Assembly: GCF_963082655.1 (NCBI RefSeq)
Contig: NC_081552.1
Span: 5,394,648-5,458,647 of the forward strand
DNA length: 64,000 nucleotides
Source: Stomoxys calcitrans
Taxonomy: Eukaryota > Arthropoda > Insecta > Diptera > Muscidae
Direction: 5' to 3'
The notes under the pieces were generated by a model. That model did no database searches, had not been told where the DNA came from, and saw only the letters and a program-made list of their open reading frames with translations. Numbering within the stretch: the stretch's first letter is position 1; each line of letters begins with the position of its first letter. A program made the translations under genes and the position numbers. Shown here in pieces: positions 45,611 to 56,545 of the stretch.

Positions 45611-45969
45611 ATTATTTTATAATTGTTTTAATTATTTATTTTTAAAAATCCCATCCAATTCTAAAGACCCCATATAAGATTTTTATTTGCCACAATTGTG
45701 TGTAAAATCTCCCAATATAGATAAATATTTTGCAAAAACCCTTGTAAAGTTCATTTTAAACGTATTCTTTCTGGCAAATACGATAGCATACATACATAGT
45801 ATTGTTAAATTTGATCATTTTCTTTTTTAAATTATTGAAAAGCTATTTAATATTCTGCAAAAAAGTTAATTTTTTTTTTGTAACGCTGCGGCCATCAAAC
45901 CATCGGCGTTGGATAACATTAAGTAGGCGACTCATCAAAGTCGCACGCACCTATTCGTTGAACGCTTTG
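45611..45969. other. No recognisable gene; immediate Plexin B upstream region
   Basis: AT-rich spacer ending in a more GC-rich stretch (CTGCGGCCATC ... GTCGCACGCACC) at 45885-45950. No coding feature. Confidence 0.4.
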
Positions 45970-46010
45970 TTCTCGTGTATATAAAAAGATTTGTAGTGTC
46001 TTCTTATTGT
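45970..46010 (+). promoter_or_regulatory. Candidate TATA-type promoter for Plexin B
   Basis: TGTATATAAAAAG at about 45975-45987 is followed by TCTTCTTATTGTG some 25-30 bp downstream, a plausible initiator region. Downstream sequence (AAGTGAAAGTGTAAAATAGTG) has the A-rich look of fly 5'UTRs. Inference from motifs only. Confidence 0.35.
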
Positions 46011-46131
46011 GAAAAAGAAAAAGTTAATAAGAAAAAATACTTAAATAGTCAAAGAATAATGTTTAACCAAGGGATATGATACACAAATAATATCAAGTGA
46101 AAGTGTAAAATAGTGTGATGCCAATCATCAA

Positions 46132-47078
46132 GTAAGCAGAGTGTGAAGAGTTTTAATGAATTCCATAAATTGCGTATCCACAATTCGATGCCTAATATAC
46201 GAGTTTTAATGGCGAGAATATCTTTTAATTCACAAAAGTTGCTGTATTCTTTAGGTTCATATTGTTCAAAAGTTGCCCAATACGCGGAAATGCAATATCC
46301 TCAGAAGTAAAACTATCTAAACAAAGAGTGTCTTATTTCGACATTTTTACACAACTAGATATGCAATCATATTCTCGTCATAAGAAGGTATTTCATTGCA
46401 CAAACGAAGTGTATGCCACATGTCGCAAGAAATTAGTGCAGCTTTATGAAATACAAATAATCAGTCAAATATTGGCAACCCATATGGATTTATAAGGGCG
46501 ACCACCGCCCTGTAAAAGTGTCAAAACACTTGAAAACAATTTTGCAACATTTTGTTTATATTCGCATCTTTATCATAATTATTTATTCAGATGTAAACAA
46601 ACGAGCAAGAATGTGTCATGAGTATTCCGGTGCTGCTGCTACATGCTAAACGGCGTTAGGCCGTCTTGCGCTATTTGAAAACTATACGACCATGAAAAAG
46701 TAAACACATTGGCCCGAACGCCTTCTCTGTGCACTTTCCGCGGCTTTGCTCTCTGACGCCGTTAATTGTTTTTTCTCCGTCCCGGCTCCTGTCTGTGACG
46801 CAGATGTACACACACAGTGAAAAAGTACAAAGTGATGCAAATAAAAGATATTCGGAAATTATTTTATACAATTTTTTAACGCAATAATCTAACAAATTTT
46901 ATCCGGCAGCTTAAAAACCGTACTAAAAATGCAATGGAACTTTTCGAATTGTGGAATTCAAGTGGTAAAGAAAAGAATTTCTTGTTAAAATACAATTGGA
47001 AGTGAATGTTCTTAGTTGTGGCTCTCGTCAAATTAATGTGTACATGTATGTGCTGCTTCTTACTTCTTGTATTTTTAG
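46132..47078 (+). other. Candidate 5'UTR intron of Plexin B
   Basis: A strong donor (CAA|GTAAGC at 46132) and a strong acceptor (CTTCTTACTTCTTGTATTTTTAG ending 47078) bracket a region with no supported coding frame. Splicing would join a ~130-nt leader to the exon holding the whole Plexin B frame. The joined leader would contain a short upstream ORF (ATG at 46120) ending just after the junction. Inference. Confidence 0.35.
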
Positions 47079-47273
47079 ATGATGTGACTTCACAAAAGAA
47101 GTTTGTCTGCATCGGGGGCATCCAACCAAACCATCAGCAGCAACACCAACCAACAACGTAAGCTTACCACATACAACAACAACAACAATACATACACATA
47201 CGTAGAGATCAACAACGCGTTTTCATCGCCTAGTAGTATTATATGTATATAACATTTGGAATTACACAAAAAT

Positions 47274-50200
47274 ATGATGGTGGCCGTCCATCCAAGTGTC
47301 GTCTCATTTTTTAGCCACAAATATTCATCATCGTTACCATCATTTGTAAAAAACGAACACACTGCCATTAAAAGACATCATCGCAAGCGAAAACGAAAAT
47401 CGCTTCAGTTGCCCATACGTCTATTGCTCTATGCATTTTGCCTGCTGTGCCTGAGGCCATTCCAAAATGCATTGGGAGTTGTGGAGGTGGGGGCGGCAAA
47501 CCCCTCATCAGCGTCGGCGAAGAACCCCAACTCGAATACAACAAATACTCAACAAAGTCAACAGCAGTATTCTCATGCGGACATTGTCGCTCAGTTCACA
47601 TTGCCGCAGGCCACAACAACGAATAATTTTCATTCAATCACCCAGTCTCCGACCGCTGCTACCAACTTTAAGAATGCCACACTGGCATCGACTCCAGCGA
47701 CCAAGGGTGTTTCGAAGAACTACTTCACTCACTTGGCCTACGATTATAAGCACAACGTTTTCTATGCTGGAGCCACGAACAAAATTTTGCAGTTGAACGA
47801 GAATCTGAGAGTGCTGAAGCAGGCCGTCACTGGCCCTCAGCGCGACTCACCCCAGTGCCACGCCAGTGGTTGTTCAGAAGACGTTGAAACGTCTATGGTG
47901 AATAATCATAACAAAATACTTATTGTCAGTTACGCCCAAGGCGGCATTTTGATTGCCTGCGGCAGTGTAAGACAAGGAGCCTGTGATATTTACAGTTTAA
48001 CCCATTTCCCTACAAATCCACGATTCATCGATATTCCATTGGCTGCTAATGATGAATTCGCTTCGACCTATGCCTTTGTGGGTCCTGCTGAGTACTCCTG
48101 GAAGAGGGAGGACATTCTATATGTGGGCACCACATTTACAAATGTGGGCGACTATAGGCATGATGTGCCGGCCATATCGTCACGTCGCTTGGCGGATCTG
48201 AACTATGCCGAATTCGAGATTAAACAATCCATAATTAACATTGATGTCAAGTACCGAGATCACTTTTTGGTCAATTATATTTACGGTTTTAATTCATCGG
48301 AATTTGCTTACTTTGCCATTGTGCAGAAACGTTCACATCTGGCCGAGGAGGCAGGTTATGTAACGCGTCTGGCTCGCATCTGCATTACAGACTCGAATTA
48401 TGATAGCTACACAGAAATCACCATACAATGTTTGGCCACTCAGGACAATGAGGACTACAATATCCTGAGAGATGCTAAAATTATGGTGGCCGGACAAAAG
48501 TTGGCCCAGCAAATGGGTATTAAGCGGGGTGATCACGTCCTGGTGGCAGTGTTTTCGCCCTCCAAAGACATAACTAATCAGCCGGAGGACAAATCGGCTA
48601 TGTGCATTTATAGTCTTAAGGAAATCGAAGAGGCATTTAATGAAAATATCCATTTATGTTTCAATGGCACTATAAAAGACCGCAATCTTGGCTATATATC
48701 TGGAACCATTGATGATGGGCGTTGCCCAGGCACAACAGGCAATGTTTACAGTTTTTGTAATGTGGGTCTAAAAATTAGTGGCGTGGCGCCCATTGCGGCA
48801 CATGCTCTCTTCCACTTCGACAATGTGTCGATAACATCTGTAACGACCACTACAACTGGGCCACACTCACTGGCATTTCTGGGCACCGAAGGAGGTTCAA
48901 TAAAAAAGGTACTGTTGTCGGGACAACAGCCTGGCGAATATGATGAAATCGTGGTGGATCCCGGTAATCGCATTTTACAAGATACTGTCATGTCACCGAA
49001 GAAGGATTTCCTCTACGTTTTGTCCAAGAACAAGGTGACTAAAATGCGTATGGAGCACTGTTCGCAATACACGAACTGTTCATCCTGCTTAGAGTCGCGA
49101 GATCCATTTTGTGGCTGGTGCTCACTGGAAAAGCATTGTACAGTAAGGTCTACATGCCAAAAGGACACATCGGCTGAACGTTGGCTGTCACTAGGTAGTG
49201 GGCAGCAATGTATTGACTTTGAATCAATTCTGCCAGACAAGATTCCCATCACTGAAGTCATTCAGGTGCAGCTGATGATACGCACCTTACCTGAACACTA
49301 CAGTGGAAAATATCGTTGTGTTTTTGGCAACTCCACACCCATCGACGCTGAGGTTTTGGAAAATGGTCTGGCTTGCATGACGCCCCCACCCGAAGAGCGC
49401 CCGCTTATACCACCTAACATGGATCATATATCTGTGCCCTTATCGGTACGCAGTTCGGAGACCAACAAAGATTTCGTTACACGTTCATTTACATTCTTCG
49501 ACTGTACTCGTCATAATACCTGTCAGACATGCGTTCATAGTCCTTGGGACTGCAACTGGTGCATTTATGACAACAAATGCATGCACAAAATGCAGAAATG
49601 TCGTAATTTGGAAAAGGTTATAGCAAGGGAGAATGAATGTCCTCATATGCGTCGCCTACGCGAACCCATATTGCTGCCAGTGAAGGTGCCCAAGGAAATA
49701 CGTTTCGAAATTGAGAACTTACCCAAACCCAAAAATGCTCCCTACGGATTTCTGTGTACAGTACAAATAGAAGCTGCCCAGATGATGCTGCCAGCACGCA
49801 TAGAATCGAATCGCATTGTAGTGTGTGAGAAGACACCGTATTTCTATGAAGCAAACACCATTGAATATCAAGCAAGAGTTGATATCACCTGGAATCGACA
49901 ACATTATATAGATACGGCCTATGTAACACTTTACAAATGTGACGTTTTGGGCTCTCACAGGGAGCACGCTGACTGCAGTTTATGCGTCACCAGAGATCCC
50001 AAATATCAATGTACTTGGTGTGGTAATGCATGTGCCTACAATGAGACCTGTCCGAATGGTTCTTTCTCCAGCGGTGGAGATCATGACCTATCCTCTGCTA
50101 CCTCGACAACGTCATCGCTGCTGACTTCGCCCAGCCACAATTCAGCCTTCCATAAGTTCAACGATTGTCCCAAACCACGCATTGATATGATAAAGCCACT

Positions 50201-53200
50201 ATTTGGTCCCATTGAAGGTGGCACTCTAATAACCATAGAAGGTAGCAACTTGGGCATACGAGAGGAAGATGTAAGGGGTAAAATTTCCATTGGCTCTGTA
50301 CCCTGCGAATTGGTCAACTATGAAATATCCGTTAAAATTGAATGTCGTACAGGGGCTGTGAATCATGAACTTACCGCCCCGGTTAAAGTATTCAACGATG
50401 CCGGTTCTACAGAGTCGAGTGTCCAATTTCAGTTTAAGGACATTCAATTAAATGGATTGACTCCCACTCGAGGCCCTAGGTCGGGAGGAACGCAGATCTC
50501 TCTGATAGGAAAATATCTGAATATTGGATCGAACATTAAGGCCTTCTTGGATGAGTACGAATGTCACATCAATATTACTCAGGTATCATCTTCACGGTTA
50601 ACCTGTATTACATCGGAGGCTACTCAGCCAGAACCTATACGCATGCTACGCCTCATTGTAGATGGCGCCAATCGCACATACACCTGTCAAACACCCCACC
50701 ATCAACAGCAGCACAGACAACCATATAGTTCATATGACCAGCAATTATCATTCCACAATAACTATAATTATTTATTACCCTCACTGACACGCCCCTGTTC
50801 CATTTTTAATTACACCCAAGATCCCACCATCATGGAAATAAAACCTTTGGTCAGCTTTGCCAGCGGTGGTCGTCTGCTAACGGTGCACGGCATGAACTTG
50901 GACTCTATACAGAAACCGGAGTTGGAGGTTTACTACGAAAACGAGCGACTAAATAAGACGGCCTGTACGGTCATCAACTCCAGCCAAATGGAATGCCCAT
51001 CGCCCACGGTATCAAAGCAATTTCTCGAATATAAGGTGCTGTTGGAGCAGCAAAGGGATCACGACTACAACCAATCACCGTCTGCTGCGCAATCCACCTC
51101 TGTTGGCTACCATTCTATACGCAAAAGGAATAATCACGCCTACGGAGCAGATACATCCGACATTTACAGCACCATCGGCACCAATAGCCGCTATCATGAA
51201 AGCAATATGTATCAAGCGCAGGATGTAGCCGCCTTTGTTAAGATACGTGAGACTCAGTTGAACCTGCAGCTGGGCTTTGTAATGGACAATGTCCAGTGTG
51301 TTAAGGATTTGAGCAAGTTTTTCCCCAGTTTGCGTAGCACCATTGTGTACTTCCAGGATCCCAAATATCATTCATTCCCCGATAACCTTAAACTGTACAA
51401 AGGTGACACTCTAGTTATAGAAGGAGAACTTTTGAATATTGCCGCCGATGAGTCGGACGTCAATGTGACAATAGGAACGGCGCAGTGCAACATCACCAGT
51501 CTTACGATGACCCAATTGCTGTGCACCCCGCCCGAAAAGCAACCCGCCGGTACCGATGAGAACAATATGGTGCAGTCCAACGATTTACCTCTGGTCGTGG
51601 TAACCGTAGGTCGCAACCTGCGCTTCGTCATCGGCCACATAAAATACGATATACTTAAGCCCTTTACATTTTCGCATGCTATGTGGGTGATCATCTTCAC
51701 CATTCTAATTGTACTTATGTTATTGATAGCAGCCTTCTTTAGTTACCGCCGCAAGTCGACACAAGCGGAACGCGAATACAAACGCATACAGATACAGATG
51801 ATAACGCTGGAGAGCAATGTGAGGTCGGAGTGCAAACAGGCCTTTGCAGAGCTACAAACCGATATGAGTGATCTGACGGCGGATTTGGAAACCACCGGCA
51901 TACCCACACTGGATCATGTCAATTACATAATGAAGGTATTTTTCCCCGGCGTCACGGATCACCCCATACTCAACTCTCCGAAGATGCACATGAACAACTT
52001 CCATACGAACTATGATGCTGCCATGTTGCAATTCGAACAATTAATTAGTAATAAGTACTTTGTTCTCACATTCATCGAAACGCTGGAAGCACAAAAATCG
52101 TTCAACATACGCGACAAAGTCAATGTTGCCTCATTGCTGATGATTGTTCTAATGACGAAAATGGAATATGCCACAGAGATTTTGAAGTGTCTATTGCTGC
52201 GGCTGGTGGACAAGTCCGTTTGCAACAAATACCCCCAGCTAATGTTGCGCCGTACCGAGAGTGTGGTGGAGAAGATGTTAACCAACTTCATGGCCATTTG
52301 CATGTATGACTATTTGAAGGAGTATGCCGGTTCCAGCCTCTTTCTGCTTTTCAAAGCCATAAAACATCAAATTGAGAAGGGACTGGTCGATGCCATCACT
52401 CACGATGCTCGCTACTCCTTGTCCAAGGAGAGGTTGTTGCATGAACAGATACCACATTCTGTGGTAGTTCTCAACATCATCCAAGATGATTTGGATGAGA
52501 AGGTTCAGTGCAAGGTATTGGATTGGGACTCGATATCTCAAGTAAAATCAAAAATATTGGATGCCCTCTTCAAGAATACCCCCTTCTCCATGAGGCCATC
52601 CGTGCATGAGGTGGACTTGGAATGGCGGCATGGCCGGGATGGTCATTTGATATTGCAGGATGAAGATTTAACAACGAAAACCATAAATGGATGGAAACGC
52701 CTGAACACTCTCGCCCATTATGGAGTCAAAGAGTCGGCGGTCATGAGTTTGGTGGCCCGCCAAAATGATTGCAACAATATGCCCTACGGCAAACAATACC
52801 AACCACCGTACAATAATTTTTACTTTATCAACAACTCGCAATCGCACATCATCATGAACAATGACATCGAATCTGGACTGCAGCAACCACGTGTCTATCA
52901 CTTGGTTAAGCCCATGCTGCCCGACCATTACATGAACATCAAGAACTCGGCGATATCGGGTGGAACCAATGGCTCGACAAATGGTGAACCAATTCATAAG
53001 ACCATACCTGAGGTATATCTCACTCGTTTGTTGGCAGCCAAAGGTACTGTGCAAAAATTCGTCGACGATTTCTTTGCCACCATACTCACCGTGAACGAAG
53101 AATTGCCACCGGCCGTTAAGTGGCTGTTCGATTTGCTGGACGAGGCCGCTCGCAGGCATGACATCTACGATCCGGACATAGTACACGCCTGGAAATCGAA

Positions 53201-53675
53201 CAGCTTGCCTCTTAGGTTTTGGGTGAATTTCATCAAGAATCCAGACTTTATATTCGATGTAAATAAAACAGTGACCGTGGACGCAAGTTTGAGCGGCATT
53301 GCCCAGGCCTTTATGGATGCATGCTCGACGACCGAACATCGCCTGGGCAAGGATTCACCATCGAACAAGTTATTATTTGCTAAGGATATACCACAGTATC
53401 GCAAAATGGTTAAACAGTTTTACAGCGATGTGGCGCGGCTGCCACAAATCAGCGATATGGAAATGAGCACCGCCATGCATCACTTGTCCATACAACAGAA
53501 CGATGAATTCGATACCATAGCAGCGCTCAAGGAACTGTACATATACGTTACCAAATATAATGAACAGATAACGGATGCCTTAGAAAATGATATTAATTGT
53601 AAGAAAATGTATCTGGCCCACAAATTGAAGAATGTTGCATTTACCCTGGACGGTGACGAGACATCAGCTTGCTGA
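47274..53675 (+). CDS. PlexB: Plexin B, semaphorin receptor (single-exon coding region)
   Basis: Transmembrane receptor for secreted semaphorins, acting in axon guidance. It has a signal-type hydrophobic stretch (residues 44-63) after a basic N-region, a Sema domain (about 147-593), PSI domains (about 595-648, 741-790, 886-950), IPT repeats from about 965 to 1450, and one membrane span (about 1470-1492). The cytoplasmic split GAP has the [14 protein letters not shown] arginines near 1658 and LPLRFWVN near 1980, with a Rho-binding domain between (about 1726-1828). The longest frame opens at TTG 47256; the first ATG is 47274 (2133 codons), with A at -3. B-type features are the TGP..DS..C start of the Sema domain, [13 protein letters not shown](E)VYLTRLL with LFDLLDE, and an end like [17 protein letters not shown]. 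Low-complexity inserts lie between IPT repeats (about 1140-1180 and 1265-1325). No introns interrupt the frame. PlexA is the alternative; I favour PlexB. Confidence 0.9.
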   Translation: MMVAVHPSVVSFFSHKYSSSLPSFVKNEHTAIKRHHRKRKRKSLQLPIRLLLYAFCLLCLRPFQNALGVVEVGAANPSSASAKNPNSNTTNTQQSQQQYSHADIVAQFTLPQATTTNNFHSITQSPTAATNFKNATLASTPATKGVSKNYFTHLAYDYKHNVFYAGATNKILQLNENLRVLKQAVTGPQRDSPQCHASGCSEDVETSMVNNHNKILIVSYAQGGILIACGSVRQGACDIYSLTHFPTNPRFIDIPLAANDEFASTYAFVGPAEYSWKREDILYVGTTFTNVGDYRHDVPAISSRRLADLNYAEFEIKQSIINIDVKYRDHFLVNYIYGFNSSEFAYFAIVQKRSHLAEEAGYVTRLARICITDSNYDSYTEITIQCLATQDNEDYNILRDAKIMVAGQKLAQQMGIKRGDHVLVAVFSPSKDITNQPEDKSAMCIYSLKEIEEAFNENIHLCFNGTIKDRNLGYISGTIDDGRCPGTTGNVYSFCNVGLKISGVAPIAAHALFHFDNVSITSVTTTTTGPHSLAFLGTEGGSIKKVLLSGQQPGEYDEIVVDPGNRILQDTVMSPKKDFLYVLSKNKVTKMRMEHCSQYTNCSSCLESRDPFCGWCSLEKHCTVRSTCQKDTSAERWLSLGSGQQCIDFESILPDKIPITEVIQVQLMIRTLPEHYSGKYRCVFGNSTPIDAEVLENGLACMTPPPEERPLIPPNMDHISVPLSVRSSETNKDFVTRSFTFFDCTRHNTCQTCVHSPWDCNWCIYDNKCMHKMQKCRNLEKVIARENECPHMRRLREPILLPVKVPKEIRFEIENLPKPKNAPYGFLCTVQIEAAQMMLPARIESNRIVVCEKTPYFYEANTIEYQARVDITWNRQHYIDTAYVTLYKCDVLGSHREHADCSLCVTRDPKYQCTWCGNACAYNETCPNGSFSSGGDHDLSSATSTTSSLLTSPSHNSAFHKFNDCPKPRIDMIKPLFGPIEGGTLITIEGSNLGIREEDVRGKISIGSVPCELVNYEISVKIECRTGAVNHELTAPVKVFNDAGSTESSVQFQFKDIQLNGLTPTRGPRSGGTQISLIGKYLNIGSNIKAFLDEYECHINITQVSSSRLTCITSEATQPEPIRMLRLIVDGANRTYTCQTPHHQQQHRQPYSSYDQQLSFHNNYNYLLPSLTRPCSIFNYTQDPTIMEIKPLVSFASGGRLLTVHGMNLDSIQKPELEVYYENERLNKTACTVINSSQMECPSPTVSKQFLEYKVLLEQQRDHDYNQSPSAAQSTSVGYHSIRKRNNHAYGADTSDIYSTIGTNSRYHESNMYQAQDVAAFVKIRETQLNLQLGFVMDNVQCVKDLSKFFPSLRSTIVYFQDPKYHSFPDNLKLYKGDTLVIEGELLNIAADESDVNVTIGTAQCNITSLTMTQLLCTPPEKQPAGTDENNMVQSNDLPLVVVTVGRNLRFVIGHIKYDILKPFTFSHAMWVIIFTILIVLMLLIAAFFSYRRKSTQAEREYKRIQIQMITLESNVRSECKQAFAELQTDMSDLTADLETTGIPTLDHVNYIMKVFFPGVTDHPILNSPKMHMNNFHTNYDAAMLQFEQLISNKYFVLTFIETLEAQKSFNIRDKVNVASLLMIVLMTKMEYATEILKCLLLRLVDKSVCNKYPQLMLRRTESVVEKMLTNFMAICMYDYLKEYAGSSLFLLFKAIKHQIEKGLVDAITHDARYSLSKERLLHEQIPHSVVVLNIIQDDLDEKVQCKVLDWDSISQVKSKILDALFKNTPFSMRPSVHEVDLEWRHGRDGHLILQDEDLTTKTINGWKRLNTLAHYGVKESAVMSLVARQNDCNNMPYGKQYQPPYNNFYFINNSQSHIIMNNDIESGLQQPRVYHLVKPMLPDHYMNIKNSAISGGTNGSTNGEPIHKTIPEVYLTRLLAAKGTVQKFVDDFFATILTVNEELPPAVKWLFDLLDEAARRHDIYDPDIVHAWKSNSLPLRFWVNFIKNPDFIFDVNKTVTVDASLSGIAQAFMDACSTTEHRLGKDSPSNKLLFAKDIPQYRKMVKQFYSDVARLPQISDMEMSTAMHHLSIQQNDEFDTIAALKELYIYVTKYNEQITDALENDINCKKMYLAHKLKNVAFTLDGDETSAC

Positions 53676-54165
53676 CACTCATTGGACACGGATTTAATAT
53701 TAAATAAATTATGGAATGTAAAGTATACAACCAATTCATTGCATAGCCTCCTTCCCAACCCTTAGGAATGTTTTATGTGTATTAATGGACACATTTTTTT
53801 GGTTACGTTACTTATGTTACAGGTGATGTGACTTTCCCATTCGAAAGTATGGTCTAAGCTTTCGTGGGTAAGATGGAGGAGAGAGAGTGCGAGTCAGAAG
53901 GAAGTTGACAACAAATCCAACACAAGAAGACACACGAAGATGATCAAGTAGAGTATAGAGAACAAAACAAAAAAAAAAAAGGAAAGAAATGAAGCCATTA
54001 TGTATTTACAGTAGTCGTCGACTTCCTATAAATATTTAGGAAACACATACACACACAAAAACAACCACACAAACAAAAATTACATTTATTTTTTCAGTTC
54101 GCCAAACTTATAGACTGCATAAAATGACTTTTCAAATAAAAATTTATTTGTGCAATTGAACTGGT
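53676..54165 (+). terminator. Plexin B 3'UTR with two candidate poly(A) signals
   Basis: AATAAA at 53703-53708, only 28 nt after the stop, and AATAAA at 54135-54140. The latter is followed by T/GT-rich sequence (TTATTTGTGCAATTG ... TTTTTGTTTTG), so the distal site is the better cleavage signal. CA-rich runs (ACACATACACACAC) lie near 54045. Inference from motifs. Confidence 0.5.
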
Positions 54166-54299
54166 ATGTATTTTTGTTTTGATCTTCAATGACATTGTAA
54201 ACCATTTCCAAAGTCTAGGTTATAACTCGAGAATAGGGAAAACAAAAAAATCTTGAAGGAAAAGCAAGTTGCATACAAAAAACAAATAATTCTTAAAAG

Positions 54300-54465
54300 T
54301 TTGTTGTTGCTGTTGTGGCCACATTTTTATGTGGAGGTGGCGATCCTCCTCAAGCTCCTATAGGTGAGCAAGCTCGTTCGGCAGCCCCTGCCGATGAAGG
54401 ACTCCATCGGGTCAATCCGGTACGTACAACCGGCTGCCATGGTATTTGTGGTGCTAATAGTTATC
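54300..54465 (+). repeat. Dispersed repeat W, longest copy
   Basis: GTTGTTGCTGTTGTGGCCAC, ATGTGGAGGTGGCGATCCTC, GACTCCATCGGGTCAATCCG and GTACGTACAACCGGCTGCCA. Blocks are shared with 44546-44640 and 28120-28325. Short coding frames over it are not supported. Confidence 0.55.
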
Positions 54466-54770
54466 CCGTGCCGGGTTGCCTTATGCTTATATATTTTTAT
54501 TGTGGAGTTATGTTTTTATTGTTGACGTCTGGATAATTTCATTTATACTACGAGGACTGCCAGATAAATGTGTTGCCTATTGATGAAAATGCAAAACATT
54601 TGTCACTTTGTAGTAAAGAAGCCAATAAGGACCATTATTAAATATTTCAAAAATTTAACAAAAATATGTTAGCGGCAAAATTAATCACAATGATTTAATT
54701 TACTATTTATAAACTACTCAAAGTTATGGAATTGAAAGCAAATTGTAAACAAAAAAGACGCTTGGAACGC

Positions 54771-55025
54771 TATTCTATTCTATTCTATTCTATTCTATTC
54801 TATTCTATTCTATTCTATTCTATTCTATTCTATTCTATTCTATTCTATTCTATTCTATTCTATTCTATTCTATTCTATTCTATTCTATTCTATTCTATTC
54901 TATTCTATTCTATTCTATTCTATTCTATTCTATTCTATTCTATTCTATTCTATTCTATTCTATTCTATTCTATTCTATACTATTCTATTCTATTCTATTC
55001 TATTCTATTCTATTCTATTCTATTC
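54771..55025. repeat. Pentanucleotide array (TATTC)51
   Basis: 255 bp of TATTC units with a single variant (TATAC at 54976-54980). On the minus strand it is (GAATA)n and follows, after about 60 nt, the stop of a LINE reverse-transcriptase C-terminus (55085-55400). It may therefore be an expanded LINE 3' tail. The long Phe-Tyr-Ser-Ile-Leu frame over it is an artefact. Confidence 0.95.
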
Positions 55026-55084
55026 AATACGTTCGGCTAGTGGAACAAATATTCTGTCATAGCCAATTAAAGCAAGTAATCAAA

Positions 55085-55400
55085 AAGGCTTCCCGGCCAT
55101 GTAACTCAGCTTCCTTTTAAAAGCATATGGAGCATGTGAAAAATGTCGTAATTCAATAGACATTGTGTTCCAAAACCTTGCAACCCGGACTACAAACCAT
55201 CGTTCTGCAACACTTGCAGATATCCGGGGCAATAATATTTGTGGATTCCACTTGACCTAGAGAACGAGAACCTTCTACATAAGAGTGGTGGAATGCCCGA
55301 TTTAGTAGTTTTATAAAAAATATAAGTAGATCCCAGAAGCAGTAACCAACCAAAAAATTTTTTAATAATTCCAAATTTAAATTTTTGTTAGCACAATGCT
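55085..55400 (-). pseudogene. Non-LTR reverse transcriptase, C-terminal fragment
   Basis: The minus strand reads FHHSYVEGSRSLGQVESTNI, then (after a frame change) ISASVAERWFVVRVARFWNT and MSIELRHFSHAPYAFKRKL. The R-V-A-R-FWN-x-x-x-x-ELR pattern is the conserved C-terminal end of LINE ORF2. It is 5'-truncated, frameshifted and inert. A ~60-nt 3'UTR and the (GAATA)n array follow. Confidence 0.6.
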
Positions 55401-55904
55401 AGAATGGGTATTGAATCTATTAAAAATGTTTCACTTTGATGAGATTTAATATAGAAATCATATCCAAAATCTACCCTACCTTAGGTTCAATTATAATATT
55501 GAAAAATTTTACATTTATGTGTTGGTATATTTCAGTAAGTTAACATAGATGGACCAAACCATTTAAATATTTGTATCCTCTTAAAAGACTCCAGTTGTAG
55601 TTAAAAAATAAACAGGTTTACTATTTTTGAATCATATATATTAGAACTGCAAACTCAGGTTCATGCGTTGAAGCGTGCGTCACGAAGAATTTTTTTTTTT
55701 TTTTGAGTATAAAAAATATTTTTTTTACAATTCATTTATTGTTCGACATCGCGATTCAAGTGCTATTTCAATTAAACAAAATATGAAAATTTTACAATAC
55801 ATTGAAAAAAAGTTAAAGCACATTATTTTCTGTAGCGTGCGTTTCTGATCCACAAAAATTGTTTTGCAAAACATTTTTTTTTAATTTTAATATATTTTTG
55901 TTTA
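55401..55904. other. No recognisable gene
   Basis: AT-rich. It may include more of the preceding LINE copy, but I cannot read it with confidence. The motif AGCGTGCGT occurs near 55672 and 55835, with GGCGTGCGTCG near 56312. Confidence 0.4.
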
Positions 55905-56407
55905 ATTCTGCGGAATCCAACGAGAACAAACGTTTTTACGGCAGGTGGTCATGCGATGTATGCTGGTGGAAGTAATGCCCAAGGATGCCTCTATCTCACG
56001 GTATGTCACTTACGATCCTACATTATAAGTCCAGGCAGGTCATCAATGTTCTCTGGTACAACCACCGTTTTTGGACGACCCTCACGGAATTCGACTTTCA
56101 TCGAGCGTCGGTCACGGCTGCATTCATTAAGCCAGTTTTTCACCAAGCTATAGAATGGTGCTTCATCCCCATACAAAGAGTTAAGTTCATCAATGTACTC
56201 TCGTCGTGATAATTCACATCGAAAGTTGTGAAAAACGATCGCAGGAAAATGTTCACGAGTTAATTCCTTTTTTGCTTTGTCAAATTAATTTTTCAAATCA
56301 TTGTAAACAATTCGAATGATGGCGTGCGTCGAAACGTCCTGAGTACGGTTTTGCTAGAAAAATGGCAAACTTTCCAATGGGAATGTCATATTGCACCTGG
56401 TAACACT

Positions 56408-56408
<1 letters not shown>
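55905..56408 (-). pseudogene. Mariner remnant, N-terminal half
   Basis: Minus-strand frames read FRCELSRREYIDELNSLYGD, NWLNECSRDRRSMKVEFREG, VTYREIEASLGITSTSIHRM and RKNVCSRWIPQN. This is the DNA-binding half of a mariner transposase. The catalytic half is absent and stops and frameshifts are present. Same family as 60840-61690. The poly(A) end of the LINE abuts it at 56410. Confidence 0.65.
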
Positions 56409-56451
<43 letters not shown>

Positions 56452-56545
56452 TATTCTTAAGTCTATAGATTATAATCCTTACAGACTAAATTATATGCTA
56501 AATATTTACGAATATATACATATTTTAGATTCAAAATAAATAAAA

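Noticed and set aside
47438..47796. Overlapping plus-strand frames near the Plexin B start
   Set aside because: Out-of-frame shadows of the Plexin B N-terminal region.
52668..53339. 223-residue minus-strand frame opposite the Plexin B 3' half
   Set aside because: Shadow of the plexin coding strand, with no domain of its own. The same holds for the other minus-strand frames over 48333-53758.
47274..53675. Plexin A instead of Plexin B
   Set aside because: The Sema start, the [11 protein letters not shown]ho-binding block and the C-terminal [17 protein letters not shown] end resemble B-type plexins, although some GAP stretches are A-like. A tree would settle it.
54726..55040. 104-residue open frame of Phe-Tyr-Ser-Ile-Leu repeats
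   Set aside because: It is a translation of the TATTC pentanucleotide array and has no other support.
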